Shown: piece after piece, positions 35,999 to 47,628 of the stretch
Layout: each line of letters opens with the position of its first letter
Numbering within the stretch: the first letter of the stretch is position 1
Source of the DNA: Orobanche coerulescens
Taxonomy: Eukaryota > Streptophyta > Magnoliopsida > Lamiales > Orobanchaceae
NCBI GenBank assembly: GCA_033398695.1
Contig: CM065809.1
Location: forward strand, 172,102,501 to 172,166,500
DNA: 64,000 nucleotides
Reading direction: 5' to 3'
The notes under the pieces: generated by a model
Told to the model about the DNA's origin: nothing
Seen by the model: the letters and a program-made list of their open reading frames with translations, nothing else
The model's database searches: none
Made by a program: the position numbers and the translations under genes

Positions 35999-36585
35999 TC
36001 AAGTTGCAATAAATTATAGGCTATTCAGAAATTTTCCTTTTTCTCTATACAAATTATTGTTATATAACCGTAGTCTTGCTCATCATATTTCTCATCATTG
36101 TTATATGTGCACATACTTGTGAACAAAGTACAACCCACTAGCTCCGTCGTGTTCCTCTCTTTTCTTGAAATCGCAGCAATAAAAATACCATACCTTTTCC
36201 TGTTCCCCACTACAGTACAATTTTTTTAGCAATCTTAGGAACTTTGAACAGCCCTATTCCCAATTTGTGGATCAGTTGTCAATAAGAGGAATTTCCGTAT
36301 CACCCTTTTGAATCACAAGAACATTTGATCATTTCAAGCTTTTTCTTGTTGGGTTATTGATGAAATTTTGAAATCCCTTTTCAGCTGAGGTCTGGAAATA
36401 GTGAAAATCGAATATTTAGTTTCTGAAATTAGCTTTTCGATTTCTGGAACTAGATTTTTTTTTTTTGTTTTTATGGGATTGAGCTAAAAAGCTTAATCTT
36501 ATTGAAAACTTTGGTGGGCTTTTGGATTTGAGTTGAAAGAAAGGCTCTGATACAGGAGGTGGTGAGAAGCAAAAAAAGGGCAGAA
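35999..36585 (+). promoter_or_regulatory. Upstream region and 5' UTR of the SnRK2 gene
   Basis: This is the AT-rich stretch before the start codon. A CAG at 36555 followed by GAGGTGG could be a splice acceptor of a 5' UTR intron. No TATA box or ABRE (ACGTG core) stood out. Confidence 0.35.
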
Positions 36586-39500
36586 ATGGAAAAATACGAA
36601 CTTGTGAAGGATATAGGGTCTGGAAATTTCGGCGTGGCGAGGCTTATGAGAAACAAGGAGACTAAAGAGCTTGTAGCTATGAAATACATTGAGAGAGGAC
36701 ACAAGGTTTGAGCTCTTTTCATCTATAAAAACAGATCACTAGTGATTTTTTCAGATTTTTCGAATTTCGTACCTTATTATTTTCTACTGTTAGTTTTTTT
36801 TTTTGGGTGTTCTGGTGTTGATGTTTATGGTGTTCAATGTTTTTAAAACTGTTGTGATGATGCTGATGATGTCCTTTTTAATGTAATGTGCACTTGAAAT
36901 TTCCTCAAGAATTGAGGCCCGTTCGTTATTTTTTCGATGTAGATCGATGAGAATGTGGCGCGGGAGATCATAAATCACAGATCACTCCGGCATCCTAACA
37001 TCATTCGGTTCAAAGAGGTGATAATTCTAATTTTCATGGCTTTTTTTGTTTTGTTTTTATTTGTTAATTATTACTCCTTCCTTCTCATAAAAAGAGTCCA
37101 CTTTGAAAAACTGTATAATAAGTTGTACATTAGGCAAAATGGACTCTTTATATGGGACGAAGGAAGTAGAGTTGTTATTAATTATTCGCCACATGTACAC
37201 GGTACAGGTGGTGTTGACACCAACACATCTAGCCATTGTGATGGAGTATGCTGCAGGTGGAGAGCTCTTTGAGAGGATTTGTAATGCTGGACGATTTAGT
37301 GAAGATGAGGTAATAAAGATGTCTTTTTGGGGTACCCCATTTTTTTCCTAGTTACGAGCCCGAGGGATGGAAAATCATGTTATGTGGTGAATATTGATCT
37401 GTGTTCTACTTTAACCATATTTTCAGTCAAGGTATTTCTTTCAGCAGCTTATCTCTGGAGTCAGCTACTGCCACTCCATGGTAAGAGACACTTCGTGATT
37501 ATAATAGTATGAAATACTATGAATTCACATTATTATCTGATTCATGTGGATCTTGTTTGTGGTAATTATGTTTTTTTTTTTTAATTAATCTTTGACCTAG
37601 CAAGAGTCATGTTACATGATGATCGTGTTGATTCTCTAATATCAATCACATAATGTGACATGACTATAGCAATTATCTCTACTCATTACTCTCTCATGAT
37701 ATTTTCTATGTAACTCGGATAACCTATGATGTTCATGGTTTTGTAATTTCATCTCATTTTTCCTTCATATGAAGGTTGCGACTGGAAGGGAATCCCGCAT
37801 AAAACTTTGCCACTTTGTTTTTTGCCGTGAATTATAGCGATAAGTCGATAACTAATTTTTTGCACTATAATTTTCATGTCACCGACCCCAATATAATTGG
37901 GATTAAGGTGCAATTGATGATGATGATGATTTGATCTGTAGCAAATATGCCATCGTGACTTGAAGCTCGAGAATACCCTTCTGGATGGAAGTCCTGCACC
38001 ACGCCTGAAAATTTGCGACTTTGGTTACTCAAAGGTATAGAGTCTCTGTATGTTTAGGGTTGTATTTGATTATTTAAGAATGTGTGCACATAATGAAGTA
38101 TGTTCTTCCCCCTTTGTTTAGTCATCTCTGCTTCATTCGAGGCCCAAATCGACAGTTGGAACACCTGCTTATATTGCTCCAGAGGTTCTGTCTAGGAGAG
38201 AGTATGATGGAAAGGTAATATTGGTACATTATTAGTGCCCATTGATTGATTTGGTAGTCGTGACATTTGACGAGGCTTAATTCTTGTTCCTCTCTCCAGT
38301 TCAAGATATAAGCCGTCTGGCTTTTTCAAGATTGAACTTTGTCCATTATTACATGATTAGCAGGTGATTCGTGGTCAAAGTTTCGTCTGGAAAAGCAAGA
38401 ACGGCTTATAGTATGAACTGGGAGGAGTATTTCACTTGGGAATGGCTTAATAATTTATTTCCCACCCATTTTTTTGTAACTTTGCGTTATTTTTTGTCAA
38501 CTATGGTCGTTTTGTGTCCAGTTGGCTGATGTATGGTCATGTGGTGTGACGCTTTATGTTATGCTGGTTGGAGCATATCCATTTGAAGATCAAGAAGATC
38601 CGAAGAACTTCAGGAAAACCATCCAAGTAAGCCGTGGTGTTTTTCTTTTTTTATGTGCAAGCCGTTGATTCTTACATGTAGGTTATATATATTATGTATG
38701 CTTTTGATGATCTCTGCCAGAGGATAATGGCTGTTCAGTACAAGATCCCCGACTATGTCCACGTATCTCAAGATTGTAGGCACCTTCTTTCTCGCATATT
38801 TGTTGCCAATGCATCCAGGGTACGTATTCTCGATCTGGTATATTTTAGTGGCTACTAAATTGGGACATCCTTACTTCTAAAGTGGGTTTAAATTGATAAA
38901 TTATGGCAATTTCAGGGTTAATCACAAAATAAAAATACCTTTGAGGTTTAGTCTAATTACCGAAATAACCGGCTATCTTTCAGAATTACAAAGACCCCCT
39001 TGATTTTTGCTTTTATAATACAAATTTCACCCTCCGACCTTGAGGAGGTGTTTTTGTTAAGAAAAATACAAAACCTCAAGATGGTGTTTATAATTCTAAA
39101 AGATAATTGCAATCTTTTTGTAGTTAGGCCCAACCTTAAGGATATTATTTGTAAATTTCTCTTAAGCCCTGTTTGGTATTGCTTAACTTTAAAAATAAGC
39201 AGCTTTTTGATGAACTTTTAAATTGGACAGTGTTTGGTAAATGAAAAAGGCTGTTTTTAAAGAATTTGGCAGCAGATTTTAGAAGCAGTATTAGGGTTGC
39301 TTTTAGAAGCTGTTATAAAAAACACCGAAAAATAATATTTTACATCCTAAAAGTGCTTTAAAAAATAATATTTACCAAATACAAATCTGTTTAAATTCAC
39401 AGCTGATTATTTTCACATTACAACAGCATTAACTTTTTTTTAAAGTCACATCAATACCAAACTAGGCCGTGGTAACCCTCTGCCTTTAAGTTGTTTCTCA

Positions 39501-39960
39501 CGGTATTGAAACTACCTCAGTTTTGTGTTTAATATCAAATTTCTTTTTAGTCTCTACCAAGCAATAGCAAGCCCCTAATGTATAACCACATGATTATAAT
39601 ATTTCCTTTTTTTTTTTTTTGGTGCAGAGAATTACAATTAAAGATATCAAATCACACCCGTGGTTTCTGAAAAATCTACCAAGAGAACTAACGGACGTCG
39701 CTCAGGCACAATACTACCGCAGGGAAAACCCGACCTACTCCCTTCAAACCGTGGAGGAGATCATGAAAATTGTGGAGGAGGCCAAGGCCCCCCCTCCGGC
39801 CTCTCGTTCGATCGGAAGCTTCGGATGGGGAGGCGAGGAGGAGGAGGATAAAGAAGAAGATGTGGAAGATGAGGTTGAAGAAGAAGAAGAGGATGGAGAA
39901 GACGAGTATGATAAGCAAGTGAAGGCGGCTCATGCCAGTGGGGAGGTTCGTCTTACTTGA
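36586..39960 (+). CDS. SnRK2: SnRK2 serine/threonine protein kinase (subclass I-like), 9 exons
   Basis: Exons 36586-36705, 36943-37017, 37208-37309, 37427-37480, 37942-38034, 38122-38214, 38522-38626, 38721-38819 and 39628-39960 all have GT/AG borders and give 357 residues without lesion. Exon sizes of 120, 75, 102, 54, 93, 93, 105 and 99 nt fit the SnRK2 pattern. Kinase motifs: glycine loop IGSGNFGVA, Lys in [20 protein letters not shown], activation loop [21 protein letters not shown]. After the kinase comes the PRELTD-type segment and a Glu-rich tail ending GEVRLT, as in the SnRK2.4/2.10 group (osmotic stress, not or weakly ABA-activated). It acts in cytosol and nucleus. This is the only complete host gene here. 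Confidence 0.95.
37074..37166. mobile_element. Stowaway MITE in SnRK2 intron 2
   Basis: CTCCTTCCTTCTCATAAAAA at the left and, reversed from the right, CTTCCTTCGTCCCATATAAA form the Stowaway terminal repeat. TA duplications flank it (37072-37073 and 37167-37168). It is 93 bp long. Confidence 0.82.
39166..39469. mobile_element. MITE in SnRK2 intron 8
   Basis: The ends CCCTGTTTGGTATTGCTTAA and, reversed, CCTAGTTTGGTATTGATGTG are inverted repeats enclosing AT-rich, self-complementary sequence. It explains much of the 808-bp intron 8. The superfamily is unclear (hAT- or PIF-like). Confidence 0.6.
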
Positions 39961-41970
39961 AAAAAAAAACCTTAATATATGCATTTATGTAAATTTCAGT
40001 CTATAAAATGTGATGCTTTGTCGGTCTTGAGACGTTCAAAGGGGTTTCTTAGGTTTTCTAATGAGTGCGTATATTCCTAAAAACGGTGGTCGGAGGCTTG
40101 TGTGGTTTTCGCATTTTACGAGGGTAGTAGTTGCAATGTTCTGTGTTCAAATTCTGCTGCGTTTGGTTTGTTGCATTTCAAGTTTTTAGAGGTGTTGTAT
40201 GAGTTTTGATGGAGAACAATTGTGTGTATTCCCGTGTTGCATCGAGCCTTGTGTTTTGATGTGAATTTATGACGAGTGATGATCATTCCATATGCTCGAA
40301 TAATTCTACTCACACCAAAATTGATCGCACGCATTTGACGCTAAATCGGAAATGACAGAAGGATCCCTGAATGTGAACATAATTACCGCTTTATACCAAG
40401 TCACTCGTATATTTATTATTGTGGTCGTTATTTTGTATATTTATCATCTCATGCTTCCTTACATATTCATCACATGCGAGGATAAATATGTAACTGATTT
40501 GTAATGTATCATCTTCATATTCATATCACCCAGCTCTTCTATATTTGCAGAAAATGACGAGAACAAAAAAGAAACAAAATCGTAAATCCGAAAGATAAAA
40601 TTGAGCTGACAGAGATAATAAATCTGCCAAAATGAAGAAATTGATGTCGAAAATATGCGAATAAAAACAGGCTGAGCTCCATTTTTCTTATCTTTATCTA
40701 TGAAGATGGGCCACCAAAAAACAAAGTCGATGGAGATTCACCGTCGAAACCGAGGACTTGGTTTTCTTGGATTCTCCAATGGCTCGAGAAGGGGCGATGA
40801 TGAGTTATGGGCATTTTTTTCCGACTTTTTTGGTTAAATCTAACTCGCGGCCATTATATGAACCAATGTTTGAAAAACAGCGCGCAGCGCACTTCAAGGC
40901 ACGCATTGGGGCGCCTTTGCGTAAAAACGACTCGGGACATGCATAGCTATGCGAGGAGCATATTAGGCGCACCTTTTTTTTCAGAGCTTTCGCTTTTCAC
41001 TGTGTACGTCTTTTGCGCTGGAAGTATAAGCTTTTTGTATATATATTTTTTTCAAAGGGTTAAACACTGAAAAAAAGTCATTTGGTTAAATCTCTGGGAC
41101 ATTTAAATGGTATTTAGAGATCAGGGAGGAATTTACGGGAGATATAAAAAGGAATTCGATGAACATATAAATTATATTAGAAAAGAGGGGAGGGAGGGAA
41201 AGTGTGATGGGTTGCTGTTTCGTGAAGGATGGTGGCGGCCAGGAGGAGAAGAAGAAGAAAAAGAAGAAGAAGAAGATGTGATGATGATGATGATGATGAT
41301 GATGATGTCTGTAGGGTTAAGAAAGACCGTGTACGATGTATGTGGCCAAATAATTTTTTTTAAGATTAGAATGATACGTCAAAACAAAAAAGAGAGTGTA
41401 GATTTCATTTTGATTTAACATTATTTTATGATTTTTATTGTTGAACTTATGTTATTAGACTTTATTTGTGTTGTTTATCTTGGATTATTAATTATTTGAA
41501 GCTTATTTATTTAAGAAATTATTATTAGGGTGTTATTCTGTGTCAAAAAATACAAGCAGTGTGCTTATGTCTCGCCACTCCGAGGCTTACGCCTTGTTTT
41601 TTGGCAGGTTTATGCCTTTGCATTTTCAAACCTTGATCTCTAACTCATCGCCGTATCGAAAATAATCTAGTGTGATGATGCTCAATTATTCTTCGTATGA
41701 AGTTTGTGACATAAACGTCATTCGTAGTAAAACTTAACTGCTTTGTTTTTTACATGACTTTATAGCGTGAAATTAGTTCCAGACAAGAAGTTCAAGTCGA
41801 CAATATGATCTTGAGACTTTCAAATAGTTGGATTAAAATGTCGGTTGAAATCCAAATCGCATCAATATTTATCAAAATCTCGAGTTGGATCGTGTAATAA
41901 AATTTGGTGCAAGAGTAGAATTATGACTCTAGATTCTATTATATGGACCCATGAACAATATACAAGATAT
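39961..41970. other. SnRK2 3' flank and intergenic DNA
   Basis: The 3' UTR of the kinase probably lies in 39961-40400. Around 40850-41640 are fragments with GCGCCTTTGCG and AGGCTTACGCC words that look like old transposon ends. A (GAT)n run at 41281-41308 makes a poly-Met reading frame that I do not accept as a gene. GATAT at 41966-41970 is the left copia target duplication. Confidence 0.45.
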
Positions 41971-42231
41971 TGTTGGGATTAAGTGGCCCAAATGAATAAA
42001 ATAATGAGGGCCCAAATTTATCTCCTGCAGCCCACTTAAAATCGGACCCGGCTCGGAACTCTTTTTTGGAAGCAGCCCATTAGCCTGGATTAATCTTGGC
42101 CATTCATCTGGTATCTTTTAATCCTGGCCATTGGTTTTATATTTACCCTAAATATATAAACCCTCTACCCCAAACCTACCCCTCACTTCTCTCATCTCTC
42201 ACCCGCCGTCAGTTCCCTCTCTCCCTTATCT

Positions 42232-44279
42232 TGATTGGTGCATAATTGATCTAAAATTCATATACAAAATATTCATTTTTCCGGGCATAATTGTACTGAT
42301 TTGTGATTAAAAATATATATTTTACAGATATATCCAAACATGAGCTAAAAATGGTTATTTTACTGACATCGACATGAAGCATCAAAAAGGACGAAAACAA
42401 GACCAAATCCAACGACGGAATTTTTCAAGGCAAAACGACCTACAACACGCGCAAACAGACCGTGTTATGTAGGTCGTTCACATACGACGCAACAAGGGCC
42501 GTGTCTTGGGCCGTTTCACACACGGCCGCATTTAGCGCCGTGTCCTCGCGCGTATTCGGAAGAGACCGAGTCAAGACAAAACGGCGCACAACACGGCAAC
42601 CGAGCCGCTTTTCATCGCCGCTTTTCAACAGATGCCATGCAAAATTAGTCCACTTTTGACCAACTTGTGAAATCAACCACAAGATATTTTTTTGGTCAAA
42701 AATCAAAATTCAAAGACATGGGTGAAGTGTGAACAAAGAATTAAAAGAATGATATTACAATAGATATTTTGAATTAAATAATCAATTGTATTCTTGAAAA
42801 TCACCTATAAAAGGGCATCTTCACCCATTGCAAAACCCAACCCACATTCTTACCAAGAAATCCTCAACTTCTTTAAGAAATACTCCTTTCCTTTTAGCAA
42901 TATATTTTCCTTAGAACTTTCAATTTTAGTTTGTATTTTATTTTTGGTTTGAAGTTTTTCTTTCATTTAGTTTGTAATTGAAAAGTGCTTGATCAATAAG
43001 CACTTAGTATTTTACTTAGTGTTTTACTTTCAAATTTTGTAAGCTTGTAACCTTTAAACAAGTTTGAAGTTATATTTTGAAGTTTGTTTCTTGCACTTTG
43101 ATTCATCATATTCAAGTAAGTTTTATCTATTGTCATTAAGTTCTAGTAATTAAAAGTTTCTATATATATATTATATATATCAATTATTTCTATTATAATT
43201 TTAGTATGTATAAACCAATGAGTAGCTAATCTTTCTTCCTAGGGAAGGGGATTTCTATTAGGTTATATATTGAGTATTTGATTGATTAAAACTATTTTTA
43301 GGACTAATTGGTTTAAATAGAGATTGATCATATCCTATTTTTACTAATGAAACCTTCTTGATTGATTGTTGAGTGAATATGAAACATATCTTTTCAATCT
43401 ATCAAATGTTAATCTTGTTATCAACATCTTAAGATTGCGAAAGTGGTTAAGACATCTTTGATTACGAAAGTACGGAGGTGAAAAGTTGATTACTCGATGA
43501 ACGATCGTTTATCCTAAAAATAGTCAAGTTAGAGAAATGAAAGGACTAATTGGTTTAAATAGAGATTGATCATATCCTATTTCTACTAGTGAAACCTCCT
43601 TGATTGATTGTTAAGTGTATTGGAAACACATCTTTTCAATCTATCAAGTGTTAATCTTGTTATCAACATCTTAAAAAAGTGACAGCGATTAAGACATCTT
43701 TGATTACGAAAGTACGGAGGTGAAAAGTTGATTACTCGATAAACATTCATTTTTTCTTTTATATCCATATAAATCAATTCATATACTTAATTAAATACCT
43801 AATTTAATGAACCCGTATTCCCCTAGATTTTATAAATTCCCAACTCATTTTAATTCTATTCATTTTCACTAGTTAAAAATAGTCTAGTATAAATAGTCTA
43901 GTATAAATAGTCTTAATATAAATAGTCTAGTATAAATAGTCTAGTATAAATAGTCTAGTATAAGTAGTCTTAATATAAATAGTCTAGTATAAATAGTCTT
44001 GTTAAAAATAGTCTTATTAAAATAGTCTTATTAAAAATAGTTTAAATTAAATATAGTGCATTTTAATTTAGTTAATTTTTAAAAAACCCAAAAATATCTT
44101 TTTTAATATTTTAGTATTTATTTCTCGCAATCTATAACAAAAAAATTATACGAAGCCCTGTTGGACAATCCTCGAGAGAAAAGACCTTGGTAGAACTTAC
44201 CACAAACTACTTCTACCTCGTATATATTTGCGAGCGACTCAAAAACTCCTATTTTTAGGATAAGTTTTTTGGCCGATCA
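42232..44279 (+). repeat. 5' LTR of the nested element
   Basis: The sequence contains a direct duplication of 242 bp (GGACTAATTGGTTTAAATAG at about 43302 and 43544) and a 14-bp tandem array AAATAGTCTAGTAT (43875-44045). In 42390-42620 it lacks single bases at about eight doubled positions compared with the 3' LTR. Confidence 0.93.
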
Positions 44280-44284
44280 AATTT

Positions 44285-44302
44285 TGGCGCCGTTGTCGGG
44301 GA
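44285..44302 (+). other. Primer binding site, tRNA-Asp type
   Basis: TGGCGCCGTTGTCGGGGA lies five bases after the 5' LTR and is one base off the common TGGCGCCGTTGCCGGGGA. Confidence 0.85.
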
Positions 44303-44447
44303 TTGTTTTAGGCCAAATATAATTTTTCTGTCCGGTCAAGTGGCGGATAACGGTACTCCGTGACTATTAAAGTCGGATTTTTCAGTTTCCCACAACAACT
44401 GATATTTGTAGATATTTTATCGTTTTTCATTTTAATTTTTTTGGTCA

Positions 44448-44991
44448 TGGATGAAACATTGTTTAAAATTGAAAAAAGATTTCCCTTTCTAAGCAAAAAT
44501 GCAATTTTAAAAATTTACAAGACAAGGCTTGAAAGGATGAGGTTGCTTACGAATAAAAGCATACCTTTTGACATAAGATTCATTATCGAAGCCAAAGTAA
44601 GAATAGAAGGTGAATTCACGAAACACCAACTAGATTCTTACCGTGGCTTGGAAAAAGTTCATATGCCAAGAAACGACGAGCAAAGATTCTAGCCGTTTGC
44701 TATAAATGTGCTAGATGGAACTGTAATGCAAAATGTCGATCTTTAGGAATTCCATCTACAAACAGAGAAGATAAAATTCGGTTCATCAATGATGGTCTGA
44801 ATAAGGAGAATTTAGATAACATCGAAATTTCTCTTGACACGCATCCTAGTGGACTTGTGTATTACGGAATTCAATGTTTGTGGAATAAATTTAAACCAGA
44901 ATATGAACAACGTCTTGGGAATCTGACGTTAAAAGACCCTGTTTGCCAATTTGTAAGAAAATTGGATGGGAAGCTTCTCCCCGACTCATAG
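44448..44991 (+). pseudogene. Unknown Cys-rich reading frame in the nested element
   Basis: From the ATG at 44448 (MDETLFKIEKRF) the frame runs to a stop at 44690. A +1 shift near 44670 would connect it to a second open stretch with CYKCARWNCNAKC and the end KLLPDS before TAG at 44989-44991, about 180 codons in all. The four Cys in CX2C...CX3C spacing suggest metal binding. I do not recognise it; it is not gag, RT or integrase. It could be a captured host exon set or an element-specific gene. Confidence 0.45.
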
Positions 44992-45214
44992 AAGGCGTTT
45001 AGGCCGTTTCGAACGTAAAATCGAGAGGAAGATGTGAGCCACAATCACAACTACCGTACATACGCGTAAGTATCTTTTATTTTTGTCGTGTGGTGAGATT
45101 TTCTGAATAAAAAATGTGATACGCGATAAAAGCTTTCATTATTCTATTGAGTAGTTGAAGCACAATCAAACGCAATCACAAACTTGTTAAACAATTTTTC
45201 CTCATCTTTTCTTC

Positions 45215-45222
45215 TATAAATA
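45215..45222 (+). promoter_or_regulatory. Possible TATA box upstream of the LOG-like copy
   Basis: TATAAATA lies 80 bases before the LOG-like ATG at 45302 and is followed by a CT-rich leader. It may be part of the host promoter carried along, or chance in AT-rich DNA. Confidence 0.35.
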
Positions 45223-45301
45223 ACCTTTGTGCTTGTTTCTTTTATTCATCCCTCAAACTTGTACTTTTCTCTTTTTCTCTCTAAATAAATTTCTTTTCAA
45301 A

Positions 45302-45880
45302 ATGGAGTCATCATCTTCCACAAAAAAATTTTACAGTCTGCATTTTGGTGGATCTAGTTCTGGAAAGGAGGCATGCTTCATCAAGCGGCCCACGACTTGG
45401 GTCGTACCTTAGGAGAAAAATGCATTCATGTAGTTTACGGAGGAGGAAGTCTAGGATTAATGGGACGAGTGCTGCTTCGCCTATATAGAAGGAGTAAGAG
45501 TATTGGGAGTAATCCCAAAACCTCTGGCCGAAAGTAAAATCACCGGTCAACTATTGGAGATGAGTTTAGATCTGTGAATATGCAAGATCGCATAACTCAC
45601 ATGATAAATAATTCTCGCGCCTTTATCGCCCTTCCCGGTGGTTTTGGCACCCTTGAGGAACTTTTTCATGTGGTTACAGAGCCAACTAAATGTTCATCAA
45701 AACCAATAGGAGTGCTTAATGTCAATGGTTTCTTTGATGGTTTACTGTCTTTCATCGACTACTCTGCCGAAAAGGGCTTTATTTCCGAGCGTGCAAAACA
45801 AACCATAGTCGTTGCAACAACACCGTAAGAACTAATCAAAAACTCAATGAATTTGTTCCTCAACCAGATCCACTCTAGCT
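45302..45880 (+). pseudogene. LOG: Intronless LOG-like (cytokinin nucleotide phosphoribohydrolase) pseudogene
   Basis: From MESSSSTKKF the sequence follows LOG proteins without introns: GGSSSGKEACF, YGGGSLGLMG, then in the open stretch 45574-45828 the signature PGGFGTLEE, PIGVLNVNGFFDGLLSFID and KGFISERAKQTIV. LOG enzymes release active cytokinin bases from their riboside monophosphates in the cytosol. The frame is broken by a stop at about 45411, several shifts and a TAA near 45826. Plant LOG genes usually have several introns, so this is a retrocopy inside the retrotransposon. Expression as protein is excluded; RNA with homology to host LOG mRNA is possible. Confidence 0.83.
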
Positions 45881-47628
45881 AAAATTGTGCAGGTAGAAGA
45901 TTTTACAGTGAGAAAACGAAAAGTGGATTCATTCCTCTCCCTTTGATAACCCATGACGGACCTCTTGTATTTTTACTTTCTGTCGTGTGTAATAATCGTG
46001 CTAAATGATGGCAGCTTAAGGAGTTTCTTCTTGATCTCTTGACGCGCATCTATTCGCGATTTATGTATTACTGTAATTTTTATTTCGTGTTTTGCTTTTT
46101 TTTTTAAAAACTTTGATGGCAGCGTAAGGCGACTCTTCGGACTTTCTTGATGCGCATCTAAAAAATTATGTTATACTTACGAGTATATTTTATTTTCTTT
46201 TGTGTGTGCCTCGTATATTTATTCTCTTGCAGATTCTAAAAGGCGTTAGGCTCAGACATCAACTTTCTTAACAGGGAGTATTCTGCTTTTCTACATTGAT
46301 TTTTATTTTTTATTTTATAAACTGAGGACAGTTTTATTTTCAAGTTTGGGGGTGGTTTGTTTTAGTATTTTGGTGTGTTGTAATTTTGGTGTGGTTTGTT
46401 TTAGTATTTTGGTGTGTTGTAATTTTGGTGTGGTTTGTTTTAGTATGTTTTAGTGTGTTAGTATTTTGGTGTGTTTTTATTTGCCTTAATTTTTTTTTTT
46501 TTTAGTATATATATATATATATATATAGTATTTTGATTTGTGAGATTTCTAGATCTGGCCATAAACACCAATAAATTAACTATATACAAGCTTCTAAAAT
46601 TGTTTTAACCGGTAAAAAATTGTATATTCCAAAAAAAATTTTTTGAGCCTTAATCTCTCTTTCCAAGCCTTGTAATTATCATATAAAATCGAGTCATTCG
46701 TTACCTTGAGAAAAGAAGAATCAATTGGTTGATGAAAAATAAAACTGAAATTTACTTAATTTGTGGAGTTTTGATTTTTCATGCTTAACTAAAAATAATT
46801 TTCTCGCAAAATTCTATTCCCTAAAAAAAAGGAGTCATTGGTGAAAAGAGCTACACGTTAGCAAATAACGGTGTGAAAGCTATCACCTAAAAAAATAAAT
46901 GACGAAAAGGAGAAGTGTTGAGCGAATAATTGCCTAATTTTGGAAGTCTTAAATTTTGCGAAAAATAAAGGACTAACCATTGTTGGTGCGTAGGCTGCCG
47001 TCTCGAAAAATTGGTGAAAAGAGCTACACGTTAGCAAATAACGGTGTGAAAGCTATCACCTTTTACGAAAGAAAATAATGAGATAGAAATTGTGTTAGTG
47101 AAAAGAGCTACACGTTAGCAAATAACGGTGTGAAAGCTATCACTAAAAGGGATGTAGTTTATGAGCGATTTGAATTAATTAGCAATCAATTTCAATACAC
47201 TCAATTTTGTGAAAATCACAATATTTGATGACGCCGATGAAATTCTTCTTCATATTGAGTCGAAAAATAAACGAGTGATCGAGAGCAACCATCAAAGGGA
47301 GTCGTGTGAAGTCACGAGTGGGAAAGAAATAATCAACCTTTAGGGAAACCTTGCATTTTGGAATTACAAAAATAAAAACCGTGTTTTAACTTCAAAATCG
47401 TTAGTAGATTTATTTTGAATCTTGATTCATTTTCTATCTCTTGTATAAAGTTGGTTATTGTGTATTAATGGCATTTTGATCTCTTTTTATCTTTATATAT
47501 AATTATTTTTCTTAAATTTGTGTGTATTATTTTTATTTTTTATTTTGTGTCTTATTTTAATTTTTATTTTGTGTGTGATTAATAAAGAGTCTTGCTAGGG
47601 ACTAGTAAGAATTTAAGTGTGGGGTATT
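45881..47628 (+). other. Non-coding interior of nested element, three hairpin repeats, polypurine tract
   Basis: There is no reading frame. A 48-bp repeat beginning GGTGAAAAGAGCTACACGTT occurs at 46840-46887, 47013-47060 and 47097-47144. Its AGCTACACGTTA and TAACGGTGTGAAAGCT parts can pair as a hairpin. A TTTTGGTGTG repeat lies at 46360-46470 and (TA)n at about 46505-46530. The purine-rich tract AAGTGTGGGGTATT precedes the 3' LTR. Confidence 0.6.

Noticed and set aside
36586..39960. Subclass III SnRK2 (ABA-activated, OST1-like)
   Set aside because: The C-terminus is Glu-rich and ends GEVRLT, without the Asp-rich ABA box ending typical of that subclass.
41107..41418. 103-codon frame with Glu-rich and poly-Met runs
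   Set aside because: The poly-Met run is a (GAT)n microsatellite and the rest has no recognisable domain or conserved context.
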